Below are positions 18,017 through 25,948 of a DNA stretch of 64,000 bases, piece after piece. Position 1 is the stretch's first letter, and every line of letters starts with the position of its first letter. The notes under the pieces are model-generated. The model was not told the origin of the DNA, did not search any database, and worked only from the letters and a program-made list of their open reading frames with translations. Position numbers and translations under genes: made by a program. The DNA is from Rhodoblastus sp963704565 (lineage in GTDB: Bacteria > Pseudomonadota > Alphaproteobacteria > Rhizobiales > Beijerinckiaceae): NCBI GenBank assembly GCA_963704565.1, contig OY969917.1, positions 2,790,001-2,854,000 on the forward strand, written 5' to 3'.

Positions 18017-18619
18017 ATGGAGCAGAGCGAAACCGACTGTTCACCGAAGCCCGCGGAGAAGCCGGCGCTTTTGGCGCGTTTCGTCCACGGTCGGCGGGGC
18101 GCGGTCGCCGCCGAATTTGCGATGGTCGCGATACCCTTCCTCGGGCTTCTAGCGGCTATCTTCGAAACCGCATTTGTTTTCTTGGTGCAAGCGGCTTTCG
18201 ATAACACCGTCAATAATGTCGCGCGCCAAGTTCTCGTCAACAGCTTTTCTGGGAACTCAACGCAAACGTCTAGCGCCTTCCTGCAGAGCACTTTTTGTCC
18301 AGCCCTGCCAACCTTCATTAACTGTTCGAAAGTCACGCTGAATATACAGCCTTCAACGACCTGGGCCGCTGCTGCGCCGGGCACGAGTTGGTACAACAGC
18401 CCCCCCGCGAATGTTAACCTCGGCCAACCCAACAGCATCATACTGTTTCAAGCCTTTTATCCTATGCCGATCTATTTCTCCGTTCTGGTTGCGAACGGAA
18501 CAAACTCGGTAAGCAGCCTTTATAAGCATACATCAAATTCTGTTTACGTTGACCCAAATAATTCAGCGCTTTTTGTCCATGCGATATTTTCAACCGTCGC
18601 GTTTAGGAATGAGCCATGA
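18017..18619 (+). CDS. TadE-like pseudopilin family protein
   Basis: A 200-residue protein with a short charged leader, then GRRGAVAAEFAMVAIPFLGLLAAIFETAFVFLVQ (about residues 27-60), the TadE/TadG hallmark in which a glutamate follows a Gly/Ala-rich prepilin-peptidase site and precedes one membrane helix. The remainder is a Ser/Asn/Thr-rich exported domain. The ATG at 18017 is chosen because GGGAAAG lies a few bases upstream; an in-frame ATG at 17957 would add 20 basic residues. Its stop overlaps the next start by four bases (ATGA). It would be a minor pilin or anchor of a Tad (tight adherence) pilus, but no other tad genes are in the window. Confidence 0.82.
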   Translation: MEQSETDCSPKPAEKPALLARFVHGRRGAVAAEFAMVAIPFLGLLAAIFETAFVFLVQAAFDNTVNNVARQVLVNSFSGNSTQTSSAFLQSTFCPALPTFINCSKVTLNIQPSTTWAAAAPGTSWYNSPPANVNLGQPNSIILFQAFYPMPIYFSVLVANGTNSVSSLYKHTSNSVYVDPNNSALFVHAIFSTVAFRNEP

Positions 18620-19581
18620 CCGGAGTCCCACGTAAATTCCTGCCGAAGTTTATCGCGGGAACGGTCGGCTTGATTTGGAAATTACGCAGCGAGGCGCATA
18701 AATTGCAGGGCCGTCAGGCCGGTGTCGCCGCTGTCGAATTCGCCTTTATCTTGACGTTGATGTTGACCATCTATTTCGGTGTTGTCGTTCTGTCGCAGGG
18801 ACTCGAAGTTGGCCGCAAGGTTCAGATCCTGTCGCATACGCTTGCCGACCTGACCACTCAAACTTTGCCGCAGACGGATACGACTGGAACCTGCACGCCC
18901 ATCGCAAATGGAGGAAGTTCGGTCGATGGAGTCGATACGGGGAGCGTTCCATGTCTGACTGACAGCGATTTTATCGGCGATTCTGGGATTTTCAAAGTTG
19001 CGGCGCCGATACTTTATCCGTTTTCAAATATCGCCAATATGACGATCACCGAAGTCGTGTTTGATAATGTCAGCACCAACAATTCCGCCTGCTGTCGCGC
19101 TCGGGTCGTATGGAGCGTCGGCTTTGGACCCAGTCCGACCCTTCGCTCATGCGGATTGCTGACACAGTCGAACAACGGCGTCGACGGGCCAAATTTCATG
19201 CCGATGGCTTATTATCCAGGCGGGCAAGGCGACGTAGTCACAAGCGGCCACCCCTATGTCGCCTCGAACAATTTGTCCGACTATTTCGTGATTGTCGCGG
19301 ACGTGTCCTATCAGTACGCGCCAAGTTTTGGCTTCCAGCCTAATCAATGGAATCAACCGGCCAATGGCGGTTCGGGTTATACGATTACGCAAACGACCTA
19401 TATGAACTCTCGTTTCAAGAATTCCGTCACTCAAAGCTCAAACCCGGCGCCAACTAGCCCGACGACATCGAACCCTCGTTACGACCAGCTCATATATTGG
19501 ACGCCTGACGGTTCGATCGGCAGCTCAAGTTACAATGTCTGCGCTGTTGGCTCCAATGCACAACAATATAATCTCCCTTGA
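18616..19581 (+). CDS. TadE/TadG-like pseudopilin family protein
   Basis: A 321-residue protein translationally coupled to the preceding TadE-like gene. After about 35 residues it shows GRQAGVAAVEFAFILTLMLTIYFGVVVLSQGLEV, again the AxEF pseudopilin motif plus one membrane helix. The large exported domain of about 240 residues is rich in Thr, Ser, Asn, Gly and Pro and contains several cysteines (CTPIANGGS, VPCLTDSD, NNSACCRARV, RSCGL, YNVCAVG) that probably form disulfides. Function within a Tad apparatus is inferred. The gene faces dnaA tail to tail, with about 70 bases between stops. Confidence 0.8.
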   Translation: MTGVPRKFLPKFIAGTVGLIWKLRSEAHKLQGRQAGVAAVEFAFILTLMLTIYFGVVVLSQGLEVGRKVQILSHTLADLTTQTLPQTDTTGTCTPIANGGSSVDGVDTGSVPCLTDSDFIGDSGIFKVAAPILYPFSNIANMTITEVVFDNVSTNNSACCRARVVWSVGFGPSPTLRSCGLLTQSNNGVDGPNFMPMAYYPGGQGDVVTSGHPYVASNNLSDYFVIVADVSYQYAPSFGFQPNQWNQPANGGSGYTITQTTYMNSRFKNSVTQSSNPAPTSPTTSNPRYDQLIYWTPDGSIGSSSYNVCAVGSNAQQYNLP

Positions 19582-19651
19582 GAGATGAATGTCCGACCGA
19601 TAACTCGCATCCCGCGAGCGCCCCGACGGAGGACCAAGGCAGATAGAGCAT

Positions 19652-21115
19652 TCAATCGCAAAGCAACCGCCTCAATAAGTCAAGCTCCTGGCTCAGTCCA
19701 ACGTCATTCGAGGCCATTTCTTCGATCTTGCGCACTGCGTGAAGAACGGTTGTATGATCTCGTCCACCGAACCGCCGCCCAATTTCCGGCAAGGACCGTA
19801 AGGTCATCATTTTTGCCAAATACATCGCAATTTGCCGTGGCCGCACGACATTTGCAGTCCGTCGCGATGACAAGATATCCGCGCGGCTGACATTGAAATG
19901 TGTCGCAACCAACTTTTGGATATCTTCAATCTTGACCTTCTTCGGCTCTTTCACGCGAATCAAATCGCGAATTGCGGCTTCCGCTGCCTCTAAAGTGAGC
20001 GCCGACCCGGCCAGGATTGTATGAGCTAAAAGGCGGTTCACAGCCCCGTCCAGATCGCGACCGTTCGTATCGATCAATTTCGCAACCATGCCCACGACAT
20101 TCGCGTTGACCTCGAATGTCGGATGCGCCGCCCGGATATTATGAATACGCGCCTCGAGAATGCCCCGGCGTAAACTTTCGTCGAGCGGATGAATTTCGAC
20201 CGCCAAGCCGCCGCCAAAGCGTGACTTCACGCGTTCATCCAAATTTTCCAACTCATTGGGCGACCGATCGCCAGCAATGACCACTTGTTTACCTGAATCC
20301 AATAATGCATTCAAAGTATGACAAAATTCATGTTGAATGGTTTTTCCTTGGAGAAATTGAACGTCATCGATAACCAGCAAATCAATCGATCGCAGCTGCT
20401 CCTTAAAGGCCATGAAGTTTTGCCGCTTAAGCGCGGCGACAAACCCATACATAAACTTTTCGGCAGTGAGATAGACTATTCGCCGTCCTGCTTCCTGACC
20501 GGCATGAGCGATCGCTTGGCTCAAATGGGTCTTGCCAAGACCGACATTCGAGAAAAAATAAAGCGGATTAAAGGTCATTCCCGCGCCATTCAAACGGTCG
20601 ACCACTTGTTTTGCCGCGGCGACGGCCAGCTGGTTCGACGACCCAACCAAAAAAGTGGAAAATTTGAACCGTCCATCAAGGGGGGAACCACCGGCGCCGT
20701 CAGGCGGCGCGTTTCTCGATCTTTCGCGCGCCGCCGACTCGACCTGACCCGACGCGGCGACGCTGTCGCTTTGAATCTCGCCACTGCGCCGTTCGGGCGC
20801 GCCAGCGCCCGCAAACCGAGTCGCCGCTCGCGACTCAAGCACGATATCTTTAGTGCCTGGAAGTTCAGCAATTATCGTATTACGCAATTTCTCTAAATAA
20901 TGTGCGTGAATCCAGCTCTTTAAAAACTTTGTCGGCACACTCAAATGAGCGATTCCGTCAATGATTCGCTCGAGTTCAAGTGACTTAAACCAAGAAAAAT
21001 AGATAGCATCGCCAACTTCTTGGCGAAATCTGTCGCAAAAGGTCGCCCAAACCGCAAACTCGTTTTGGCCGCCCCGATCACTGTCGATCACTTTTTCCAG
21101 TCGCGCTTTCGACAT
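19652..21115 (-). CDS. dnaA: Chromosomal replication initiator protein DnaA
   Basis: A 487-residue AAA+ initiator that binds DnaA boxes and opens oriC. Domain I is at about residues 15-90 and is followed by a variable linker. The AAA+ core has Walker A NVGLGKTHLSQA (about 212) and Walker B LLVIDDVQFLQGK (about 270). Domain IV is at the C-terminus with RTANVVRPRQIAMYLAKMM and GRRFGGRDHTTVLHAVRKI, the DNA-binding signature. Length is normal for Alphaproteobacteria. It stands alone, transcribed away from the A+T-richer stretch 21116-21560, which should hold its promoter; one GACTC (GANTC, CcrM-type) site lies near 21131. Confidence 0.97.
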   Translation of the reverse strand: MSKARLEKVIDSDRGGQNEFAVWATFCDRFRQEVGDAIYFSWFKSLELERIIDGIAHLSVPTKFLKSWIHAHYLEKLRNTIIAELPGTKDIVLESRAATRFAGAGAPERRSGEIQSDSVAASGQVESAARERSRNAPPDGAGGSPLDGRFKFSTFLVGSSNQLAVAAAKQVVDRLNGAGMTFNPLYFFSNVGLGKTHLSQAIAHAGQEAGRRIVYLTAEKFMYGFVAALKRQNFMAFKEQLRSIDLLVIDDVQFLQGKTIQHEFCHTLNALLDSGKQVVIAGDRSPNELENLDERVKSRFGGGLAVEIHPLDESLRRGILEARIHNIRAAHPTFEVNANVVGMVAKLIDTNGRDLDGAVNRLLAHTILAGSALTLEAAEAAIRDLIRVKEPKKVKIEDIQKLVATHFNVSRADILSSRRTANVVRPRQIAMYLAKMMTLRSLPEIGRRFGGRDHTTVLHAVRKIEEMASNDVGLSQELDLLRRLLCD

Positions 21116-22152
21116 TTCTCACATCTTTGGTCAGAGACTCGTCATCCGTGGTTAGGCATCGAGAATTCCATGGATGAGCTCAAAAAAAGCCTGATAAACC
21201 CAGGCGCTCATTAAGTTACAAGCTCATCTTTCGAGACAACGAAACTATACCGCCCCGTTGAGTGACCTCTGGCCTAACTTAAGTCGCGACCAAGCCAAGA
21301 GGCGACGAGCACTTGTTTTTGCTTTCATCATATTCGCCACCCTATATCGTTTACGAGCCTTAGTACGACAGTCACCCCCAAACAATAACATTACGAGACG
21401 TGCCGTAACGGCAGCGCCGAAAACGATTACACCTAAAAATTGAATACTTTATCCGATCGGAAAAACATTTGAACGGCGCTTAAGCGATTCGAAACGCGAC
21501 ATCCAGCAGCCTTTCATTTCCTTTCGGCTTTACGACCATACACAGGGGGATGGGCCTATGCAACGTTGCAAATGTGCCATTTGGAACCCTTCGAACGAGG
21601 CCCCGCCTCCGACCCGTCCCCCGGCTTGGAGGAATCTTGGGAGATGGCCCGAAACGCCGAAATCGAAAACAAGCGCAACGCGTTGGCGACGCGCCCGAGT
21701 GGTTTCCGCGCGAGCGATTCGGGAGGCGTTACCGTCTCTGTCAAGACCCGTTAAGAAACTGCCTTGCGCGGCTTTGGCGATAACCTATTGTTGTTTAATT
21801 GGCTTCTGTGCGCGCAAATAGGGTCCGTAATAAAAAATGCGAGAGGCGACACGAGGCTCGCGAAGCCGAAATCGAATCGAAGGAAGACCGCGCGCCCACC
21901 GTTCTTCGCGGATCGTCAAGAAGGTTTATCGAAACCGCGTGCGCCAGGGCGGACGCGTTCGATTATATCGAGCGTTTCTACAACACCGTCGGCAGGCACG
22001 CGACCACCGGCTATCTCGGTCCGGTTGAATTCGAAAGGGAGGTGGGATTAGCCTAACTGAGTGTCCACGGAACCGGCAGCAGCTCAGAGATTGTAACCCA
22101 TCGCGCAGGTACGATTTGTTACCTATGTGTCCGGGTCGGACAAACGAACCAA
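21116..22152. other. A+T-richer intergenic region with transposon debris between dnaA and tRNA-Thr
   Basis: About 1 kb with no intact gene. The first 450 bases upstream of dnaA are visibly richer in A+T than the neighbourhood and should contain the dnaA promoter; I found no cluster of TTATCCACA-like DnaA boxes here. From about 21550 to 21900 there are short open frames with no recognisable family. From about 21925 to 22085 the sequence is the decayed end of an IS3-family element. Around 22088-22130 a run ending TTGTTACCTATGTGTCCGGG resembles the outer end of another insertion sequence. The whole looks like an insertion-prone scar beside the tRNA 3' end. Confidence 0.6.
21925..22056 (+). pseudogene. 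IS3-family transposase remnant (OrfB C-terminus)
   Basis: The last about 40 residues of the open frame read DAFDYIERFYNTVGRHATTGYLGPVEFE (quoted here only to show the motif spacing), the characteristic C-terminal end of IS3-family OrfB integrases (IERFYN...RHxTxGYLxPxEFE). The DDE catalytic domain and OrfA are missing, so this is a non-functional remnant. Just downstream, GTGTCCACGGAACCGGCAGC at about 22061-22080 looks like the matching terminal repeat. The remnant ends about 70 bases from the 3' end of tRNA-Thr. Confidence 0.72.
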
Positions 22153-22228
22153 TGGTGCCGCAAGAGGGAATCGAACCCCCGACCCCATCATTACGAATGA
22201 CGTGCTCTACCAGCTGAGCTATTGCGGC
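22153..22228 (-). tRNA. tRNA-Thr (anticodon CGT)
   Basis: On the minus strand a 76-base cloverleaf folds cleanly. It has a 7-bp acceptor stem (GCCGCAA with TTGCGGC) and D stem GCTC/GAGC. The anticodon stem CGTCA/TGATG surrounds the loop TTCGTAA, and variable loop GGGTC is followed by a T stem GGGGG/CCCTC around TTCGATT. The discriminator is A and CCA is encoded. The anticodon CGT reads the threonine codon ACG. Its 3' end faces the insertion-sequence debris, and trmD, whose product methylates G37 of some tRNAs, lies directly on the other side. Confidence 0.96.
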
Positions 22229-22266
22229 GAAAAGGTTGGCCCCTCATAGCAGATTGCGAGGCGCGA

Positions 22267-22965
22267 TCAAGGCTCTTCCAATTTTCTCCAAAGGTCCGGG
22301 CGCCGTTCGCGCGTCAGCTTTTCCGCTTGTTCGCGCCGCCAGCGCGCGATTCTGGCGTGGTCGCCCGACATGAGGACGTCGGGGATCTTTCGCCCCTCCC
22401 AATCGCGCGGGCGGGTATAATGCGGATATTCGAGCAGATCGTTCTCGAAACTTTCGTCGACGCCCAATTCGCCCTTGCCCATCACCCCGGGCAAAAGGCG
22501 CACGCAGGCGTCAAGGAGCGTCAGCGCGGCCATTTCGCCGCCCGAAAGGACGTAATCTCCGATCGAAACCTCTTCCAAACCCCTTCCTGCGATCACGCGC
22601 TCGTCCACACCTTCGAAACGACCGCAAACGATCACAACGCCGGTTCTTTCGGACAAAGCGCGAACCATTTTTTGGGTGAGCGGGGCGCCGCGCGGGCTCA
22701 TCAACAGGCGTGGTCGCGGATCGGATGGATCGAGCGTCGCGTCGACGCTGGCGGCGAGAACATCGGCGCGCAAAACCATGCCGGGCCCTCCGCCAGCAGG
22801 CGTATCGTCAACCGCGCGATGACGGCCAAGGCCATGTTCGCGGATGTTTTTTGTCTCAAGGGACCAGGTCCGCCTTTCAAGCGCGGTTCCCGCCATGGAA
22901 AGGCCGAGCGGTCCGGGAAACATTTCGGGATAAAGCGTGAAAACCGTCGCGGCCCACATCGTCAA
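22267..22965 (-). CDS. trmD: tRNA (guanine37-N1)-methyltransferase
   Basis: A 232-residue SPOUT-class enzyme that methylates G37 of tRNAs with a G at position 36, preventing frameshifts. The knot signatures are visible as GGGPGMVLRADVL, LLMSPRGAPLTQ, CGRFEGVDERVI and SIGDYVLSGGEMAAL; the C-terminal domain ends with DHARIARWRREQA. Its start overlaps the rimM stop by four bases (ATGA), continuing the ffh-rpsP-rimM-trmD order typical of proteobacteria. Confidence 0.97.
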   Translation of the reverse strand: MTMWAATVFTLYPEMFPGPLGLSMAGTALERRTWSLETKNIREHGLGRHRAVDDTPAGGGPGMVLRADVLAASVDATLDPSDPRPRLLMSPRGAPLTQKMVRALSERTGVVIVCGRFEGVDERVIAGRGLEEVSIGDYVLSGGEMAALTLLDACVRLLPGVMGKGELGVDESFENDLLEYPHYTRPRDWEGRKIPDVLMSGDHARIARWRREQAEKLTRERRPDLWRKLEEP

Positions 22966-23477
22966 GCAACCGAGGTCGTTTCGTCGTCAACGGGCGGCGC
23001 GACGATCACCCGTCCGCCCCGAATATCGACTTCGGGAACAACTTCCCGCGTGAAGGGAAACAGCATGGTCTCACCAGCTGGCGGGGCTATCTCCAGAATG
23101 TCTCCGGCGCCGAAATTCGGCACGGCGACGATCACGCCGAGTACGGCGCCTTTTGCCGTTTCGGCGCGCAAGCCAATCAAATCGCGGCAATAAAATTCAT
23201 CCTCCGCGGGGGCGGGGAGCTTTTCGCGCGCGAGATAAAGCTTTTGATTGGTCAGCCTTTGCGCGGAGTCGCGATCCGCGACGCCTCGAACGCGCACAAC
23301 GAGCAAATCCTCCTTGAGCAAACGAGCGGCGACAATGTCGTAAACGCCTCCCGACGCATCGGCCAGCGGCCCGTAACCCGAAATGCTCGACGGATCCTGC
23401 ATGTAGGATTTCAGTCGGATTTCGCCGCGCACGCCATGGGGCGCGCCAAAAACGCCGACGAGTATTTTGTCATCCAT
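22962..23477 (-). CDS. rimM: Ribosome maturation factor RimM
   Basis: A 171-residue protein assisting assembly of the 30S head domain by binding S19. The N-terminal barrel has VGVFGAPHGVRGEIRLKSY and the PRC-barrel half has YCRDLIGLRAE followed by FPFTREVVPEVDI. The gene follows rpsP by about 50 bases and overlaps trmD by four, so the three are co-expressed. No unusual features. Confidence 0.95.
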   Translation of the reverse strand: MDDKILVGVFGAPHGVRGEIRLKSYMQDPSSISGYGPLADASGGVYDIVAARLLKEDLLVVRVRGVADRDSAQRLTNQKLYLAREKLPAPAEDEFYCRDLIGLRAETAKGAVLGVIVAVPNFGAGDILEIAPPAGETMLFPFTREVVPEVDIRGGRVIVAPPVDDETTSVA

Positions 23478-23527
23478 ACCGGCGCCCTTGTGGAAAAGGC
23501 GCCGCGCGAAGGCGGCGCCTTAAAAAA

Positions 23528-23884
23528 TCATTCCGAAGCGGCGGCCTTTTCAGCCGCGGCTGCAGCAGCGGCGGCGCGCTCCTGGGCCTTTTTCTTCGGC
23601 TGAGCCTTTTGCGGATTGTTGCGCGGCTCGCGCTTCAAAGCGCCGACGCCATCGAGCAGGCGAGCGACGCGGTCGGTCGCCTGGGCGCCCTTGCCCAGCC
23701 ATTCCTTGGCCTTTTCGACGTCCAGCACCAGCCGGGTTTCTAAATCCTTGGGAGCCAGCGGATCGAAGGTGCCGAGCTTCTCGATGAAGCGGCCGTCGCG
23801 GGGCGAACGGGCGTCGGCGACGACAACGCGGTAGAACGGACGCTTCTTGGCGCCGCCGCGCGACAGACGAATTTTCAGCGACAT
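23528..23884 (-). CDS. rpsP: 30S ribosomal protein S16
   Basis: A 118-residue S16 beginning MSLKIRLSRGGAKKRPFYRVVVADARS, with the core ending near residue 80 and a Lys/Ala/Glu-rich tail (KKKAQERAAAAAAAAEKAA) longer than in E. coli but frequent in Alphaproteobacteria. The start at 23884 is fixed by homology and by GGAAGAAGAA immediately upstream; the longer open frame to 24013 is not coding. It lies 125 bases downstream of ffh on the same strand. Confidence 0.97.
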   Translation of the reverse strand: MSLKIRLSRGGAKKRPFYRVVVADARSPRDGRFIEKLGTFDPLAPKDLETRLVLDVEKAKEWLGKGAQATDRVARLLDGVGALKREPRNNPQKAQPKKKAQERAAAAAAAAEKAAASE

Positions 23885-24009
23885 TTCTTCTTCCTTACAT
23901 AATCCCTTGCGGGAGGTTTCGCCGAGGGGTGGGCGTTGGATCGAACAAGCAACGGCCGGCCCCTCTTCCAGCTGTTCCGAACCGCGCGACGGTCGCCGCG
24001 CGGCAAAAC

Positions 24010-25593
24010 TCACTTTTTCTTCCCGAACGGATTGAGACCCGCAAGCCCACCCAAACCGGGCAACCCACCCGGTTTGCCCCCCAATCCCGGCAGCCCGTCG
24101 GAAACGGGGCTGGACAGGCCAGGCTTCGGGGCGAAGGCTCCGGGCGGCGGCTCGGCCGGAAGACCCGCTGGCCCAGCGCCGCCTCCCTCGCCACCGAATT
24201 TCTTTTGTAATGCAGCGATTTCCTCCGGCGAGGGCATGGAAGCGCCGCCGCCCAAACCGAACATCTGGGCCATCTGAGCCATCGGACCTCGCTTGGCGCC
24301 GCCCAAGGATTTCATCATGTCGGCCATCGTCCGGTGCTGCTTGAGCAGACGGTTCACATCCTCGACCTTCATCCCGGATCCGCCGGCGATGCGCTTCTTG
24401 CGGGACGCCTTCAGAATGTCGGGGTTGCGCCGCTCCCGCGGGGTCATGGACAGGATGATCGCGCGCTGGCGAGCGATCGTTTTATTGTCGACCTTGGCGG
24501 CGGCGAGGGCGTCCTTCATCTTGGCCATGCCGGGCAGAAGGCCCATGATTCCGCCTAACCCGCCAAGTTTATCGACCTGCGCCAATTGTTCGGCCATGTC
24601 CTCGAGATCGAACTTGCCTTTGCGCATCTTCTCGGCGATGCGCTGGGCCTTTTCGGCGTCGATGGTCTCGGCCGCTTTTTCGACGAGGGCGACGATGTCG
24701 CCCATCCCCAAAATTCGATTGGCGATGCGCTGGGGATGAAAATCATCCAGCGCATCCATCTTTTCGCCGGTTCCAATCAGTTTGATCGGCTTGCCGGTGA
24801 CGGCGCGCATCGACAAAGCGGCGCCGCCGCGTCCGTCGCCGTCGGCGCGGGTCAGGACAATGCCGGTGATCCCAACTCGTTCGTCGAAATTCTTGGCGAG
24901 ATTGACCGCGTCCTGGCCGGTGAGCGCATCGGCCACGAGCAGGATCTCATGGGGGCCCGAAGCCGCCTTGATCTCGGCCATTTCGGCCATCAACGGCTCG
25001 TCGATATGGGTGCGGCCGGCAGTGTCCAACAACACCACGTCAAAGCCCTGAAGCCGCGCGGCCTCCTCGGCGCGTTTTGCGATCTGGACCGGCGTCTGGC
25101 CGGGAATGATCGGCAGAGTGGCGACGTCGACCTGACGTCCGAGCACCGCGAGCTGTTCCTGCGCGGCGGGACGCTTGACGTCGAGCGAGGCCATCAGAAC
25201 CCGCTTCTTGAAACGCTCAGTCAGGCGTTTGGCGATTTTGGCGGTGGTCGTGGTCTTGCCCGCGCCCTGCAGGCCGACCATCATGATCGCCACGGGCGGC
25301 GCGGCGTTCAAATCGATTGGCTCGGCGTCGGAGCCCAAAGTCTCGATGAGAACATCGTTGACGATCTTGATGACCATCTGGCCGGGCGTGACCGATTTCA
25401 ACACCTCCGAGCCGACCGCCCGAGCGCGGGCCTTGTCGACGAAAGAGCGCACCACGTCGAGCGCCACGTCGGCTTCGAGCAGGGCGCGGCGCACTTCGCG
25501 CATCGCCGCCGCGACATCCTCCTCGCTGAGGGCGCCGCGCCGGGTGAGGCTGTCAAATATGCCGGAGAGCTTTTCGGAAAGGCCCTCGAACAT
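24010..25593 (-). CDS. ffh: Signal recognition particle protein Ffh
   Basis: A 527-residue SRP54 GTPase that recognises signal sequences on ribosomes and delivers them to FtsY. Seen in order: the N domain, G1 GLQGAGKTTTTAKIA (about residue 105), DVKRPAAQEQL, G3 LDTAGRTHID, G4 TRADGDGRGGAALS, GTGEKMDALDDFHP, then the methionine-rich M domain with MTPRERRNPDILKASRKKRIAGGSG. The C-terminus is extended by about 70 residues rich in Gly, Pro and Leu, ending NPFGKKK, a feature shared with other Rhizobiales proteins. The ATG at 25593 gives the canonical MFEGLSEKLS start. Confidence 0.97.
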   Translation of the reverse strand: MFEGLSEKLSGIFDSLTRRGALSEEDVAAAMREVRRALLEADVALDVVRSFVDKARARAVGSEVLKSVTPGQMVIKIVNDVLIETLGSDAEPIDLNAAPPVAIMMVGLQGAGKTTTTAKIAKRLTERFKKRVLMASLDVKRPAAQEQLAVLGRQVDVATLPIIPGQTPVQIAKRAEEAARLQGFDVVLLDTAGRTHIDEPLMAEMAEIKAASGPHEILLVADALTGQDAVNLAKNFDERVGITGIVLTRADGDGRGGAALSMRAVTGKPIKLIGTGEKMDALDDFHPQRIANRILGMGDIVALVEKAAETIDAEKAQRIAEKMRKGKFDLEDMAEQLAQVDKLGGLGGIMGLLPGMAKMKDALAAAKVDNKTIARQRAIILSMTPRERRNPDILKASRKKRIAGGSGMKVEDVNRLLKQHRTMADMMKSLGGAKRGPMAQMAQMFGLGGGASMPSPEEIAALQKKFGGEGGGAGPAGLPAEPPPGAFAPKPGLSSPVSDGLPGLGGKPGGLPGLGGLAGLNPFGKKK

Positions 25594-25948
25594 CCCAGAA
25601 TCCTTTTGTTGCCGCGGAATCGTCCGCCATCGCTCGATGAAAACGAACCTGCAAAGCAAAACGCGCCCGGGGGCGCATCGCGCTGCCGGGCGTGGGCCTC
25701 CCGCGTCCGGCGCGGGTTGGCTAAGCTGGTCTCATCTCCGTCAAGAGAGGCCGCGCTTGTACCCGCCAGGCAGGAACAAGTCAAATATTTGCGCGCTTTT
25801 CTGATTGGCCGCGGGAACGGTGATATTGTCGGACCGAATTCGGAGGGTCCGCGGCGCCGGAATTCGTGAGCGCCAAGCGCCGGGCTTGCGCTTGCGGCAT
25901 AATATCGTTCATGCTTAAACTAATATCTGGAAGGGTCGGAGGATCTGT
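25594..25948. other. Divergent intergenic region between ffh and the acyl-CoA ligase
   Basis: About 355 bases between two diverging genes, so it must hold both promoters. I could not assign convincing -35/-10 boxes. It contains a hairpin at 25657-25692 that, on the minus strand, has arms CGCCCGG and CCGGGCG with an inner GCGC/GCGC stem and is followed by CGTTTTG. This could be a terminator of a short minus-strand transcript upstream of ffh. Another G+C-rich dyad region lies at about 25840-25895. No protein-coding capacity is evident. Confidence 0.4.

Noticed and set aside
21116..21560. Possible oriC upstream of dnaA
   Set aside because: Region is A+T-richer, but I found no cluster of DnaA boxes, only partial matches such as TTTATCCGA. 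Left as promoter region.
21550..21783. Three overlapping short open frames on both strands
   Set aside because: None resembles a known family; they overlap each other and lie in an insertion scar.
24586..25869. 427-codon plus-strand open frame opposite ffh
   Set aside because: Complements the Ffh GTPase domain; no recognisable motif, and ffh is certain.
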